Source: Ustilaginoidea virens
Taxonomy: Eukaryota > Ascomycota > Sordariomycetes > Hypocreales > Clavicipitaceae
NCBI RefSeq assembly: GCF_000687475.1
Contig: NC_057316.1
Coordinates: 3,224,001-3,288,000, forward strand
Length of the DNA stretch: 64,000 nt
Reading direction: 5' to 3'
Part shown: positions 34,305-45,372 of the stretch, piece by piece
How positions within the stretch are numbered: position 1 is the first letter of the stretch
Layout of the letters: each line of letters starts with the position of its first letter
Position numbers and translations under genes: made by a program
The notes under the pieces: generated by a model
Told to the model about the DNA's origin: nothing
What the model saw: the letters and a program-made list of their open reading frames with translations, nothing else
Databases searched by the model: none

Positions 34305-35874
34305 ATGACCCAAGAAATCACAATCACAGGCTTTCGAACCCGCGATGTTCGGTTTCCCACTTCGTTGGACAAGACTGGCTCGGATGCCATGAACGCTGCG
34401 GGAGACTACTCATCAGCATACTGCATTCTTCAGACGGATTCAGAGTACACTGGACATGGAATGGTTGGTAAACCTCATCTTCCTGGCCTCTTTCCGCCAC
34501 CCTCACTCCTACTGCCTTTGTTCTCCCTTCTTTCCCTTCCCTTCCCTTCCCTCTTCTGTCTCTGACCGCCGACATAAAGCCCCTACCCCCCCTTCCCCCC
34601 CTTTTTCCCCCTTCCCCACGAAAACAGCAACAACCGACGCTAGACGCTAACCGAATTTGGAATGCCGGCTTTGCTAGACTTTTACCATCGGTCGAGGCAA
34701 CGACATCGTCTGCTTAGCCATTGAACATGTTGCAGAGCGTCTTCAGGGCAAGACTCTCTCCTCACTCGTGGCCAACTGGGGCCAGACGTGGCGCTACCTG
34801 GTAAGCGACAGTCAGCTGCGGTGGATTGGCCCTGAAAAGGGCGTCATCCACCTTGCCCTCGGAGCCGTCGTGAATGCGGTTTGGGATCTTTGGGGCAAGG
34901 TGCTGGGCAAGCCTGTGTGGAGAATCGTGGCGGACATGACTCCGGAAGACTATGTCAACTGCATCGACTTTCGCTACATCACAGACGCCATCAGCCCAGA
35001 AGAGGCCCTCGCCCTTCTCAAGGAGTCGGAAGGCGGCAAAGCCCGGCGGATTCAGCAAGCCCTCAACAGCAGGGCCGTGCCGGCCTACACCACCAGCGCG
35101 GGGTGGCTGGGCTACAGCGAGGACAAGGTGAAGGCCCTGCTGCGGGAAACGCTGGCCCAAGGCTACAAGCACTTCAAGCTCAAGGTCGGCGGCAGCGTCG
35201 AGGAAGACAAGCGCCGCCTCACCATTGCCCGCGACGTGCTCGGATACGACGGTGGTAACATCCTCATGGTGGATGCCAACCAGGTCTGGTCCGTCCCCGA
35301 AGCTGTCCAATACATGAAGGAGCTTGCCAGCTTCAAACCCTGGTTTATCGAGGAACCAACCTCGCCCGACGACATTCTCGGCCACAAGGCTATCCGGGAG
35401 GCTCTCAAGCCATACGGCATTGGTGTCGCCACTGGCGAGATGGCACAGAACCGTGTCGTCTTCAAGCAAATGCTCATGAGCGGCGCCATTGATGTCTGCC
35501 AAATCGATGCCTGCCGACTCGGCGGCGTCAACGAAGTCTTGGCCGTCCTTCTCATGGCGAAAAAGTACAACGTTCCCATTGTGCCTCACTCTGGCGGTGT
35601 TGGTTTGCCCGAATACACACAGCACTTGAGCACAATCGACTACGTCGTCGTCAGCGGCAAGCTCTCCGTGCTAGAATACGTTGACCACCTACACGAGCAC
35701 TTTTTGCATCCTTCCACCATCAAGGACGGCTACTACCAAACACCCACCGAGGCGGGATACAGCGTGGAGATGAAGCCCGATAGCATGGATAAGTTTTCGT
35801 ATCCCGGTGAGAAGGGGGTGAGCTGGTGGACGACTGAGGAAGCCAAGCCAATCCTTACGGGGAAGAAGATTTAA
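34305..35874 (+). CDS. lgd1: L-galactonate dehydratase (D-galacturonate catabolism)
   Basis: Exons 34305-34463 and 34678-35874; 451 aa, matching Trichoderma LGD1 (450). The 214-bp intron has the unusual donor GTTGGT and a CTAAC branch; it joins SEYTGHGM to TFTIGRGNDIV in phase 0. Enolase-superfamily (mandelate racemase subgroup) residues are visible: KHFKLKVG (catalytic Lys), metal ligands in VDANQVW, FIEEPTSPDD and ATGEMAQNR, and the catalytic His in PIVPHSGGVGLPEY. It converts L-galactonate to 2-keto-3-deoxy-L-galactonate, the second step of the fungal pectin-sugar pathway. The partner enzymes (galacturonate reductase, aldolase, glyceraldehyde reductase) are not adjacent. Confidence 0.92.
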
Positions 35875-36535
35875 AAAGGAAAAAAAAAAAAAAAGGAAAA
35901 AAGAGAGAAGAGAAGAGGAATGGCAAAGAAGGAAATCAAGAATAGATCCCAGTCTGTAGTTCGATACATGGCGAAAGCGATGACATTTACGTCTGCTCCA
36001 TCAATCTATCCTATCTATGTACCTGGTATTTACCCCTGTTTGCATTGCATGGCTGTGGATGGAAACCACTCAGCTCAACTGCCATTGCCAACCAAACTGC
36101 TATTGGGTTTTGGCAACTTGCTACTAAGTACCAGACATATGCATAATGCGAGGCTCCAGGGGGGCAGCGCAGCCAGCCAGCCAAAGAAAGCAAACGGGTC
36201 AGGTTGCCCACCAGACAAGACACAAGACATATTGACCCCATCAATGCGCGTGGCTCCATGCGGAATACCAGCCACACCACGCCCGCCTCGCACCTCCCAG
36301 TTAGGGATGGCGTGGCTGCCACAACATCGTCAAAGCTTCCTTTCCCCTAGCTCTTGCATCACCCCAGCGGCAGACCTTTGCAAGGCAAGGGGTCATGCTC
36401 GACCGCTGTTGTGCCCCTGAGGAGGCTTCTACAACCTCTTAAGACCCCGTCTTTTTTCTTCACAGTCTTTTCTGTGATGCACCCACGAACTGACCAAAGG
36501 CAGTTTCGTTCAGATTCGAGTCGCTCCCGCTCACC
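35875..36535. other. Intergenic between LGD1 and PIG-V
   Basis: A-rich 3' flank, then about 600 bp with no recognisable gene. Confidence 0.6.
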
Positions 36536-37963
36536 ATGGAATCATGCTGGCCAAACCGTCCCATTCAGTCCCTAACCGCCATATTCTTGGCTTGGAAGAG
36601 CTTCCTTGTTGCTATCGCGCTCGGAACCGCAGTAGCGCGAGACTATGACACTTCCACAGGCCTCTTTTTCGACCGAATGTACGGAGCTAATGCCACGGTC
36701 CCGACGCTTGCAGCCAAACTGACAAGATGGGACGCCTTGTACTTTATGCATTCCACCATCAAGGGCTACGTCTACGAGCAAGAATGGGCTTTTGGGATCG
36801 GTCTTCCGGCTACGGTCGGGGCGCTGGCACGAACACTCGCAGGCTTCACTCGCCCAAGTCATGCTGTCGAGCCGATGGTGGCCATTGCCATTGCCCATGC
36901 GTCTCATTTCGTTGCCGTGCTGGCACTGCACCGTCTCACCATGATGCTCTCCTGCAATGCCAGACTCGCATTTATCGCATCCGCACTGCACATATTTTCG
37001 CCAGCCGGTCTGTTCCTCTCGGCCCCGTACAACGAGAGCCCCTTTGCGTGTCTCTCCTTTGTGGGCAACCTGCTCTTCGCCATGGGACTCGGAACCCAGC
37101 CGACATTGAGAGGGGAGGCGGCAATCGTTGCGGCTGGCACCTCGATTGGTCTGGCCACTACGTTCCGGAGCAATGGCCTGACGAGCGGGCTCTTGTTTGC
37201 TGGTGAGGCGCTCCGCCGTGTCGTTGCTTTGATCAACTCACCCTCGCCCAGTCGCCTGCTATCCTTGGCTACTCCTGTTCTAGGTGGTCTTTGTGTAGCC
37301 TCTGGCTCGGTGGTACCACAAGTCTTGGCGTGGGTGAGATACTGCCAGTCTTCTGATGTCTCTCGGCCGTGGTGCGACACGACGTTTCCCAGCATCTATA
37401 CCTTTGTGCAGGACCATTACTGGTACGTTGGCCGGTATTGACGTTGCCTCATCATGCTCGACTTTCTTTTTTTTTTCCTGTTTCTGTTTTTTTTTTCCTA
37501 GTTTTTTTTCTTACAATTTTTAAAAGAAAGCGAACTTGCCCCGACTAAATGTTGTTTTGTGCGCAGGAACGTAGGCTTCATGAGGTACTGGACCTTGAAC
37601 CAAGTTCCCTTGTTCCTCCTCGCTGGCCCGATGCTTGCAATCTTGATCAAGTCTGGAGTGGAACTTTGCCGACAACCACAACAACTCACTTTAGGTGCGG
37701 AAAATGACACCAAGTCAAAATTGAATGTGTTTGTGCGTGCTCTAGCCATCAGCCAGACTGTCATTGCCGCCTTGGCCATCACAACATACCACGTTCAGAT
37801 TATCACGCGGATTTCGTCAGGGTATCCTGTGTGGTACTGGTGGGTAGCCAGTTGCCTGATGGATCATAAAAGGCAGCGCGTTGGAACCGCCATTGTTATG
37901 TTCATGGTCATGTATGGGGGGATCCAGGCCGCACTATTTGCCTCGTTTCTACCGCCAGCCTAG
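36536..37963 (+). CDS. gpi18: GPI mannosyltransferase 2 (Gpi18/PIG-V)
   Basis: Exons 36536-37422 and 37567-37963; 427 aa. The 144-bp intron, rich in T-runs, splits a Trp codon to restore DHYWNVGFMRYWTLNQVP. Family motifs: FFDRMYGANATVPTLAAKLT, RWDALYFMH near the luminal acidic catalytic loop, YNESPFACLSFVGNLLFAMG, FRSNGL, and the final QIITRISSGYPVWYWWVASC. Multiple hydrophobic helices (about eight) mark an ER multi-pass protein. It transfers the second mannose, in alpha-1,6 linkage, to the GPI precursor using dolichol-phosphate mannose. The ATG at 36536 gives a short cytosolic N-terminus before the first helix. Confidence 0.9.
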
Positions 37964-38753
37964 ATTTATCCCTCGAAGAATGATTGGAAAATGTTTCTCC
38001 GAGCGCCGTGTCAAAGCATGCTCATTCGTGGAGACGCCTCTCAAGGTAGGCCTGGTACCATCGCCGTTTCATTCTGAAAGTTGTCAATATATCTGCTAAC
38101 GCTGGGCAATGGCAGGAGAACGTTTTCCAAAATCGAGCATCAGCTCGCGAGTAGCTCAACCATTCATTTTTTGTTCACCTCTACAAACTTTGCTCTGCCC
38201 CGTACATGGGGTTTCGGAAAACAATATCCGCATCAATGATCATACATCAGGCCTGGTCCGTGATCAACTGTACCCATGTCGGGGCACAGACCGACAAACT
38301 GATTCATGGGTCTGCACCCGTTCAACCACGAGCTTTTAACGAATCATTCGGCACACAGAAGAAGTAAAAAAAAAAAAAAAAATGCGGGCAGTCGTTTTGG
38401 TACCTCTGGTGCCCGGATTGCAGATGCAGGCCGTCACGGCAGCAAATCATGCTGCCTGATCTCTACGCGAGACATGCAAACGATACAAGGCCATGCACAT
38501 CCAACCTTTTGCAATTCACACAAAGCCACGCCCACAAGACTCTTCACACAAAACACAACCGCAATATATACCCACCTCCCACAGAGAGTCTACGTCTCGA
38601 TCTACGTCCACCGCCTTTGCGCGATTACCTCGACAGGTTCACTCCCACCTTGTGCATATATAGTCTTCTGCCTCGCACGAAGACGCTATAAGCCGCGATA
38701 GGTCCCTTAGATCCCACAAAAGCCTGCTCCAGATTCGCCCAGCTGACAAGACC
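37964..38753. other. Intergenic between PIG-V and YTH gene
   Basis: About 790 bp with an A-run at about 38367-38382 and a pyrimidine/AC-rich stretch (38460-38600) that may be 5' leader of the YTH gene. No gene seen. Confidence 0.55.
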
Positions 38754-40293
38754 ATGATGCCCAGCTCAACAGCAGACTTTGCTGTGGGTACCACACTTGC
38801 TCAATCTGACATGGAACTTCGTGGCTCAACAACTACCATCCTCCCCAGCACCCAGGCATGCAATATACACGGTGACGACGACAACGCCCACTCGGATACC
38901 ACGAAGCAGCGGAACCTTGCTCAGGACGAGGATGATCTGCAACTATGGCTTGACCACACTGGCTTCTTTGATTTGCAATATCGAAAGGAGATACTCGCCA
39001 GTGTGCGCGAGCTGAAGGCAATAGAGCTAGCAAAGGCCAAGGTCATGATGAGGATTCGGAATAGCCGACCTTCTAGGCAGCCCCAGGCTGACGCAGTATC
39101 AACGCCGTTGCATGCTCCCGAATCCGCTTCACAGTACCAACCAACTACTTCCTCCTCGCCGTCGCTTACTCCCTCGTCAATCAGGTATTACCAGGGGGAA
39201 CGAGGACGCCCCGAGGGTGCCAGAGCGGAAAAGCAGCCTCACTCACCCGTATCGCAACCATTTTCCCTGAGAACTGCTCCCAACAAGAAGAGTCAGCACG
39301 CTTATCCCGTCCCCCCCCCCCACTTTTCATTGCCAAATGGCGCCGAGGCTGACTTGTGCCAGACACACGTTACTTTCTCGTAAAATCATTGAATATGACC
39401 AATGTGTACATGTCTCAGAAAGATGCAAGTCGAGCAACACCCCTGCCAAAGTAACAAGCATAAAACGGACACCCGAAGACATGCTAACCGCCCTATAGGG
39501 CCTATGGGTAACGCAAACCAAGAACGGTGCACTGTTCAGAGACGCATTTCGAACATGTAGATCCGTCGTGCTCTTCTTCTCCGTAAACAAGTCCAAGGCC
39601 TTCCAGGGATATGTATGTTGTCAACCCCCCCCCCCCCCTCCCTTCTGAGCGACTAGAATCGACAGTCAACGTTGAAACGTTCCAACAACAAAATGAAAAA
39701 AAAGGAACCGTCACTCCCTTTCTGTTCCGTAATTAATTTTTGCTAATGACCAGGCGAAAATGACGTCCGCTCCGGACGGCAATATCACTCGCCCCGGGTG
39801 GATTAATACCACCATGGCTGACATGTCAACTACATTCCCTTTCCACGTCAGCTGGCTCAACGCTTTCGAGACCCCTTTCGATCAATTTGGGGATCTGAAA
39901 AACCACCTCTATGAAGACCGTCCCGTGTTTTTCGGGCGAGACGGGCAAGAGTACCCTGACGAGTGCGGCGTCAAAATGTTGGAGATTATGGACAGAGCCA
40001 AGGCCGCCGCCGAGGGACTTCGATCGTCGCCGACGGCCACCCCTCTTTCTCCTTCCGACTCCATACGGAAGGCATACATGTGTGTGGGCGCCGAAGACGG
40101 CCACGGCGGAGCGGGAGCGCGGGCGGCGTCTTCGGCATCAGCTGGCAGGTCTGGCGCTACTCGCAGCGAGGGTCTAAGTGGTTCTAGATGGAAGAGGAAC
40201 GAGTCAGAGATTGTGGTTTCAAGCCTCGATTCCGACGGCGATGCCCGGCAGCCAGAAACGGTGAATGAGTACCTGTTGTTGGACTATCCTTGA
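38754..40293 (+). CDS. YTH-domain RNA-binding protein (m6A reader type)
   Basis: Exons 38754-39291, 39363-39424, 39499-39612 and 39754-40293; 417 aa. The YTH domain is spread over exons 2-4 and is missed by simple frame reading. It reads TRYFLVKSLNMTNVYMSQKD | GLWVTQTKNGALFRDAFR, VVLFFSVNKSKAFQGY | AKMTSAPDGNITRPGWINTT, FPFHVSWLNAFETPFDQFGD, and VFFGRDGQEYPDECG. Trp in LWVTQ and in RPGWINT sit where the aromatic cage for N6-methyladenosine is expected. Intron 2 is a GC-AG intron (GCAAGT donor, TGCTAAC branch). Intron 1 has the weak donor GTCAGC but a good GGCTGAC branch; an alternative donor is GTGCCA at about 39216, and a one-base indel cannot be excluded. Exon 1 contains the helical block LQLWLDHTGFFDLQYRKEIL. 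Probable role: reading m6A marks to control mRNA fate. Confidence 0.8.
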
Positions 40294-40543
40294 GCATTTG
40301 CAGACGCCAGCCGATCATGTCAGGCAGTATAAGAATGATAGCAGCATATATTCAGGTGTATTAAGCTTTGATTCTTCCCCCAAACCCCCGATCCCCCGCT
40401 CCTCCCATGCTCATACAATGCAACCCTGCGTACAGATCCGTATCCGCTTGCGCCCGTTACGCAGTACTCGCTTGCGCGAAACGCAACCACGTCGCCAGTC
40501 CAAATGTGACGGGACCGGGTTTCCCGCCACCGGCTTCCCGTGT
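40294..40543. other. Convergent gap between YTH and NPC1 genes
   Basis: 250 bp between convergent stop codons; no gene seen. Confidence 0.7.
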
Positions 40544-43500
40544 TCAGTAATCCTCCTCCTCTGAGTCGCTGTTGTCATGGACCCGAATCGCTCGCCACCT
40601 CCTGTCCGTCAGGTCTTGAGCTGCCGTGCCCTCGCTTTCCGGATCCACGTAGCCGCTCCCGCCGGCAACGCTCAGCGCGACAGGCAAGAACACCAGTGCA
40701 TGCAAGCCCGCGACCACGACCAGGGACAGCCAGACTCTGAAGTAGTAGATCTCGAAAATCTTGGACCGGGTAAACGCCAGCACGCAGACCCCCAGAAACT
40801 TGGTCACGATGATGCCGGAGAAGACGGAGCCGCCGACGTTGACGAGGGCTGTCCAAGAGCGCGCGTCCCTGCCGCGCAGAGTGGTGTTGTTGCTCTGCAT
40901 GACGGTCCGGGAAGGGAACGTGAAAGCTCTGCATATGTGGGCGCAGAACTCGACGGATATGCCCACGCAGATGACGAGATTGACCAGGGATACTGCGTTG
41001 AGGGACACGCCAAAGACTGCCATGGCGCCCATGATGTCGACAACGCACATGAAGACGGTGACGGTCAAGACAGCCGAGGTCCGTGCCGATCCGAGGAGCG
41101 CAGAGGCGACGACGAGAACGATGCCGAAGAGCGCCGACAGCAGGCTCGCCGTGAGTTGCACAATGGTGAGGTACTGGTCGAAGAATATGTAAAACACGCT
41201 GTAGGGGAACACATCCGCGCCGGTTCTCTGGCCAATCTCGGACGCGATACGGCGGGCCGACGAGTATGCGCCGATGAAGTCAGCCTGGCTGCGGAGAGGG
41301 GTGTGCGCCGTCCGGAAATGGCTGGCTTGGACGCTTTGGTCGTCGCCGCCGATGACTACTGCGTCGCCGTAGGCTGCCATGCCTCCCAGGGGGCACTCCT
41401 CGTCCGCGGGAGAGGACAGGAACTTGTGGAGGTGGTGGACGAACTCCTTGCCTTCGGGCATGCCGTACAGGGTCGTGTTCCACGAGGGCTTTCGTCCTGC
41501 AAAGCACGTCTTACCATCCTCCACGCAGCATTGCTCGTACATCGGATTCAGCCACAGGAAGAAGTCGTCCAGCCAGCTAGCAGCGGGGGAAGCAATGTAG
41601 GACACTTCCGGTCGTTGTCTTTCGAGTTCCAGGGTGTTAGCCAAGGACAGCGACTGGCAAGAGGTGAATCTGGAACAGAGTTGCTGCTGCTGTTCTCGGC
41701 GCGACACGTCAACCCCTCGCGTGACAAAGTACACGGGAGGGCCCGTCTCCATGTAGTCGTACAAGTCGTTGAAGTACGGGATCAAGTACGACCCGTCGGG
41801 AATCGCCACTCGCTGGTCGAGGCCGATTTCAATCTTGGGCAGCAGCGCAAGGGCGGCGGCAAACGCGCCGAGGAAGACGGTGATGACGCCAATCTTGACA
41901 CGTTTACCCAGAAGACGAGGCGCATACGTATTCTTGATGAAGACCTGCAGGAAGGTTTCCTCTTCGATTTCCGACACCCTTCCTCCTCCGGCGTAGCTGT
42001 TGCTGCCGTTGAGGTGGATGCGAGCCTTTTTGACTTGCCACCATGGCCAAAGCTCGCATCGGTGGTCTTCAACACGCATCTGGTTCAGGGCCAGGAAGGA
42101 CACAAACATGGTCGTCTGCAGAAGCGCGTTGACCAGCACCGCTCCCGCTGCGTAGGCAGCAAAGTTGCGAACCGCGGGCATGCCCACGGCAGCACCCAGT
42201 GCGAAGGCGACGGTTTCCGTCAGCGCAGAGAACAAGATGGAGGGTCCCATGCGTCCAAGGGCTCTCGCGACACGCTCCTCCACCATCTGGTCCGGGCAGC
42301 TCACGTTGACTCGCTCAAGCTCGTGAACAATCAGGAAGATGTTGTCCACGCCAACGGCAAGTACGATAAAGGGGATGACCTCTACGATTATGAGAGTCGC
42401 CTTGAGACCTACCCAAGAGAAGAATCCGATCGATGCGGCAATAGACATCAAGACAATCAGGATACCCACGAGTCCTAGTGTGACCTTTGGCTCGACAAGC
42501 AGCAGCGCTGGGTTCCTAAAGATGTGTTTCAGAGGGGTGCCCAGCGCCATACAGACGTAGATGAACATGACGATGTAGCTGACGACGATGATCTTGGCGT
42601 CTGTGTTTGTGGACTTGTTCAACTCTTGTTCCAGGCTGATTTCGGTGGTGAAGGACAACCGGAGCCCTCTCTGCTCGGCCTCCTCTTGCACCTCAAGGAG
42701 GCGATCTCGAAGTCGGTTTTCCCAGTCTATAACCCTCCCTCGGGCATCACTGCCTTCGGGTGGGTTATTGACGACCCATGTCACAGTAATGGCCTGCGCA
42801 TCGGCGACGTCGCTGTGATAGCCGCCCAGGATCATCCCAGGCTCGATAGGCTGGCCGAATTCTGGGCGGCAGTCGACGGGCGAACTGGCGCAGCTGCGTA
42901 AATCATCTTTCCAGGTTTTGGCATCGATCACGCCGCCCTTGGAAAACCAGTATCCACTGACTGATTGAACGACGCAAGCATCGTTCATAGGTTTGAAGCA
43001 GACATCGCGAAGAGTTTTACCATATGTTTCGCTCTCAAGTGCCTCGATGCTTTTCTCGACGTCGACCCACCACTTGAGGGTGTCGTAGCTGAGGACGGAA
43101 CCAGGTCCAGCAGGATTCGTGTCATTGACAAGGAAAACCTTTTCCGCGCGATAGAAGGGTCCAAAGTTGGAGTCAAAGTAGACTTTCTCCTGCGCAGCAG
43201 CTGATGACGGACTGACCCAGAGTCTCGCCGGGTCTTTTTCCAAGTCGAACCTGAACAAACCCGCGCTCAGTACTGCCACAATCAAGAGACTGGCGCCAAT
43301 TGTAAGGGATGGAAAGCGTGATGCAGAGTGACCCAGTCGGTAGAATATATCGTCACAGCGATCGTTTATCCAATAGCTCTTTGTCGGCCGATCGCGCATG
43401 GCTTCCGTCAATACGGGGCCTCCTTCATCCTCGTCGTCGTTATGCGAGGATTCGTGCAGTAATCTTGTCCTTTCAACTTGATGCTCTGCATACTTTTTCC

Positions 43501-44456
43501 AAGCGAATCTGCCAAAGAGGGATGTGGCGAAAACAAAGAGTAGCACCGAATAGGTGAAGATGGACGCAAAGGAAAGGCAAGGAAGTGCGCCAACATGGCA
43601 AGCACCCGGTTGCTTGACGGCGGGAAGCTCGGGGCATACTTCGGGACAGTCCACACAAACGCATCTGTAGTCAGGGTCCTCGTCGTTGCACTTTTTGGGA
43701 TTCATGTCTTTCGACCCCATGTTGGGTTCCTGGTACGACTCGGGAAAGTTAATCTGGAACGGTGAGCCAACCAGTGGCTTCTTGTCGCCCAAAAACTTGA
43801 GCATCGCATGATAATCTTTGGCACCGCCTCCTATCAAATCCATAGCTCGGCTATTGGCACCTCCGAACTTGACCTCCTTGCAGCTGTCATAGAGGCCAGA
43901 GCCATACCTTTCGGATATAAGATGGTCTAGCTCGGTGACCAGCAGCTTACCGTTCTTCGGAGCAGCTTGGGTGACGTTGACAAAGGTTGATTGATCGGGA
44001 GAACAAGTAAACTGGCAAAACATGTTGAAAAAGTTGCTTTTGCAAGCTGGACATGAGCCGATCAAAGTGTTTGGCGTTCCGAGTTCGGACTTGAGAGAGC
44101 GAACCTAGACGTTTGGGCTGTGAGCGACTGTTGGGCGAATGGGAGATTCCATCAGCTTCATTTCGCGGGATTTGCATTACCTGATCCAACGTGCAGCATA
44201 CTTGGACATGATTCCACTCGGCACCACAGAGCTCAACAAGCTCCTTGCGGAGCTCGGCATCGGCATCATGAGCTGGGTCATTGTCCACACATGGGAGCTG
44301 CTTGCCAAAGAAGCTCTGTTTGCCGCACTGGCCGCGGAAGGCGCATCGGCCAGGCTCGTGTTTCGGGGTAAAGGGAGATGGGTTTGAGAAGGCGGCCGCA
44401 GTCGCACTGCAGAGAGCCAAGGCCACTCCTGGAAGAGATGCGCCAATGTGAGGCAT
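40544..44456 (-). CDS. ncr1: Niemann-Pick C1-type sterol transporter
   Basis: Exons 44456-44181 and 44104-40544; 1278 aa, typical of NPC1. A signal peptide (MPHIGASLPGVALALCSATA) is followed by the Cys-rich luminal sterol-binding domain (GRCAFRGQCGKQSFFGKQLP, VQVCCTLDQ | VRSLKSELG, SCPACKSNFFNMFCQFTCSP). Then come the first membrane helix, the middle luminal domain, the sterol-sensing domain (about residues 620-790, including VIPFIVLAVGVDNIFLIVHE), the second large luminal loop and the final five-helix bundle with FGVSLNAVSLVNLVICVGIS and VEFCAHICRAF. It exports sterol from the vacuole/late endosome lumen. The 76-bp intron interrupts after LDQ. The tail is acidic (NDSDSEEEDY). A long antisense frame across the gene is a codon-bias shadow. 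Confidence 0.95.
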
Positions 44457-45080
44457 CTCTGGCGGTAGACCGGGCCGTATCGGCCGTGGCGGAGAAGATG
44501 CTGGAAGCTGATGCGAGGCGGAAGGGTCTGTCGACGTCGATAGATGCGCTCAGCTTTGTGAATATTTTGAAGAATGCTTTCATCAGTGGTGTCCGAGGCC
44601 GGGGAGGGGGTCACGTATTGAAGGCTCCGGACAGAGTACGGAGTAGGGAAACAAGAATCCAACGATGATCGGGGGTGGCGTCCCAAGGCAGTGCTAGCTT
44701 TGGGCAGACAGCAGGCTAGCAGGCAGCAGGCAGCAGGGGCAGCAGGGGCAGCCAGTAGGTCATCGATCGATGCAAACAAGAAAGCTTGCTTGCATATGTG
44801 GAGGCGGGATTCGTGGTGGAGACGGGAACTTGAAGGATGATGGCTGGGGGTTGGGGGCGGGGATGTGCTGGGGGCAGTTGCTCAGCAGCAGTGCAGCAGT
44901 GCTGAACAACCGACCACCACTGAGTAATCCGTAAAGAGAGCAAACGGCAACGTGCACCGTGCAGCTTTGTGTGGGTTCGCCGACACGTGACATCATCGAC
45001 TTGTCCATCACCTGGGCCCAGCTGGCGGCGGCGGCGTTGGGTCCCAGCCAAAAGGCACCAGGCCAGATGCAACACCAGAC

Positions 45081-45146
<66 letters not shown>

Positions 45147-45372
45147 TAAAGAGGGAGAGAGAAAAGAGGGCCGGCCTGGCTTCTCCCACAATTCTGCGGT
45201 GCGAGTTTAGCGTGTCACGTCATGAGTCAGGCTCTCTTCTTTGCTTCTTCACTCAAAGTCTTATTCGTATTCTCCGTTATTTTGGATAATGCCTTCTGCT
45301 AGGAACTTTTGCTTCTCGGCTACCATCTCTTTCTTTTGGTGGGGTTGACTGGACGTTCAAGGCTGCTTCGGT
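44457..45372. promoter_or_regulatory. Divergent promoter between NPC1 and CUE-Smr gene
   Basis: About 0.9 kb. Contains GAGTACGGAGTAGG at about 44632, GGCAGCAG repeats (44703-44752) and a (GA)n microsatellite (45083-45141). No gene recognised. Confidence 0.6.
45083..45141. repeat. (GA)n microsatellite, about 30 units
   Basis: Nearly perfect GA dinucleotide repeat about 230 bp upstream of the CUE-Smr start; a GAGA-type promoter element is possible. Confidence 0.95.

Noticed and set aside
40577..42478. 633-codon frame antisense to NPC1
   Set aside because: A codon-bias shadow; composition is charged and repetitive with no family resemblance, and NPC1 is certain on the other strand.
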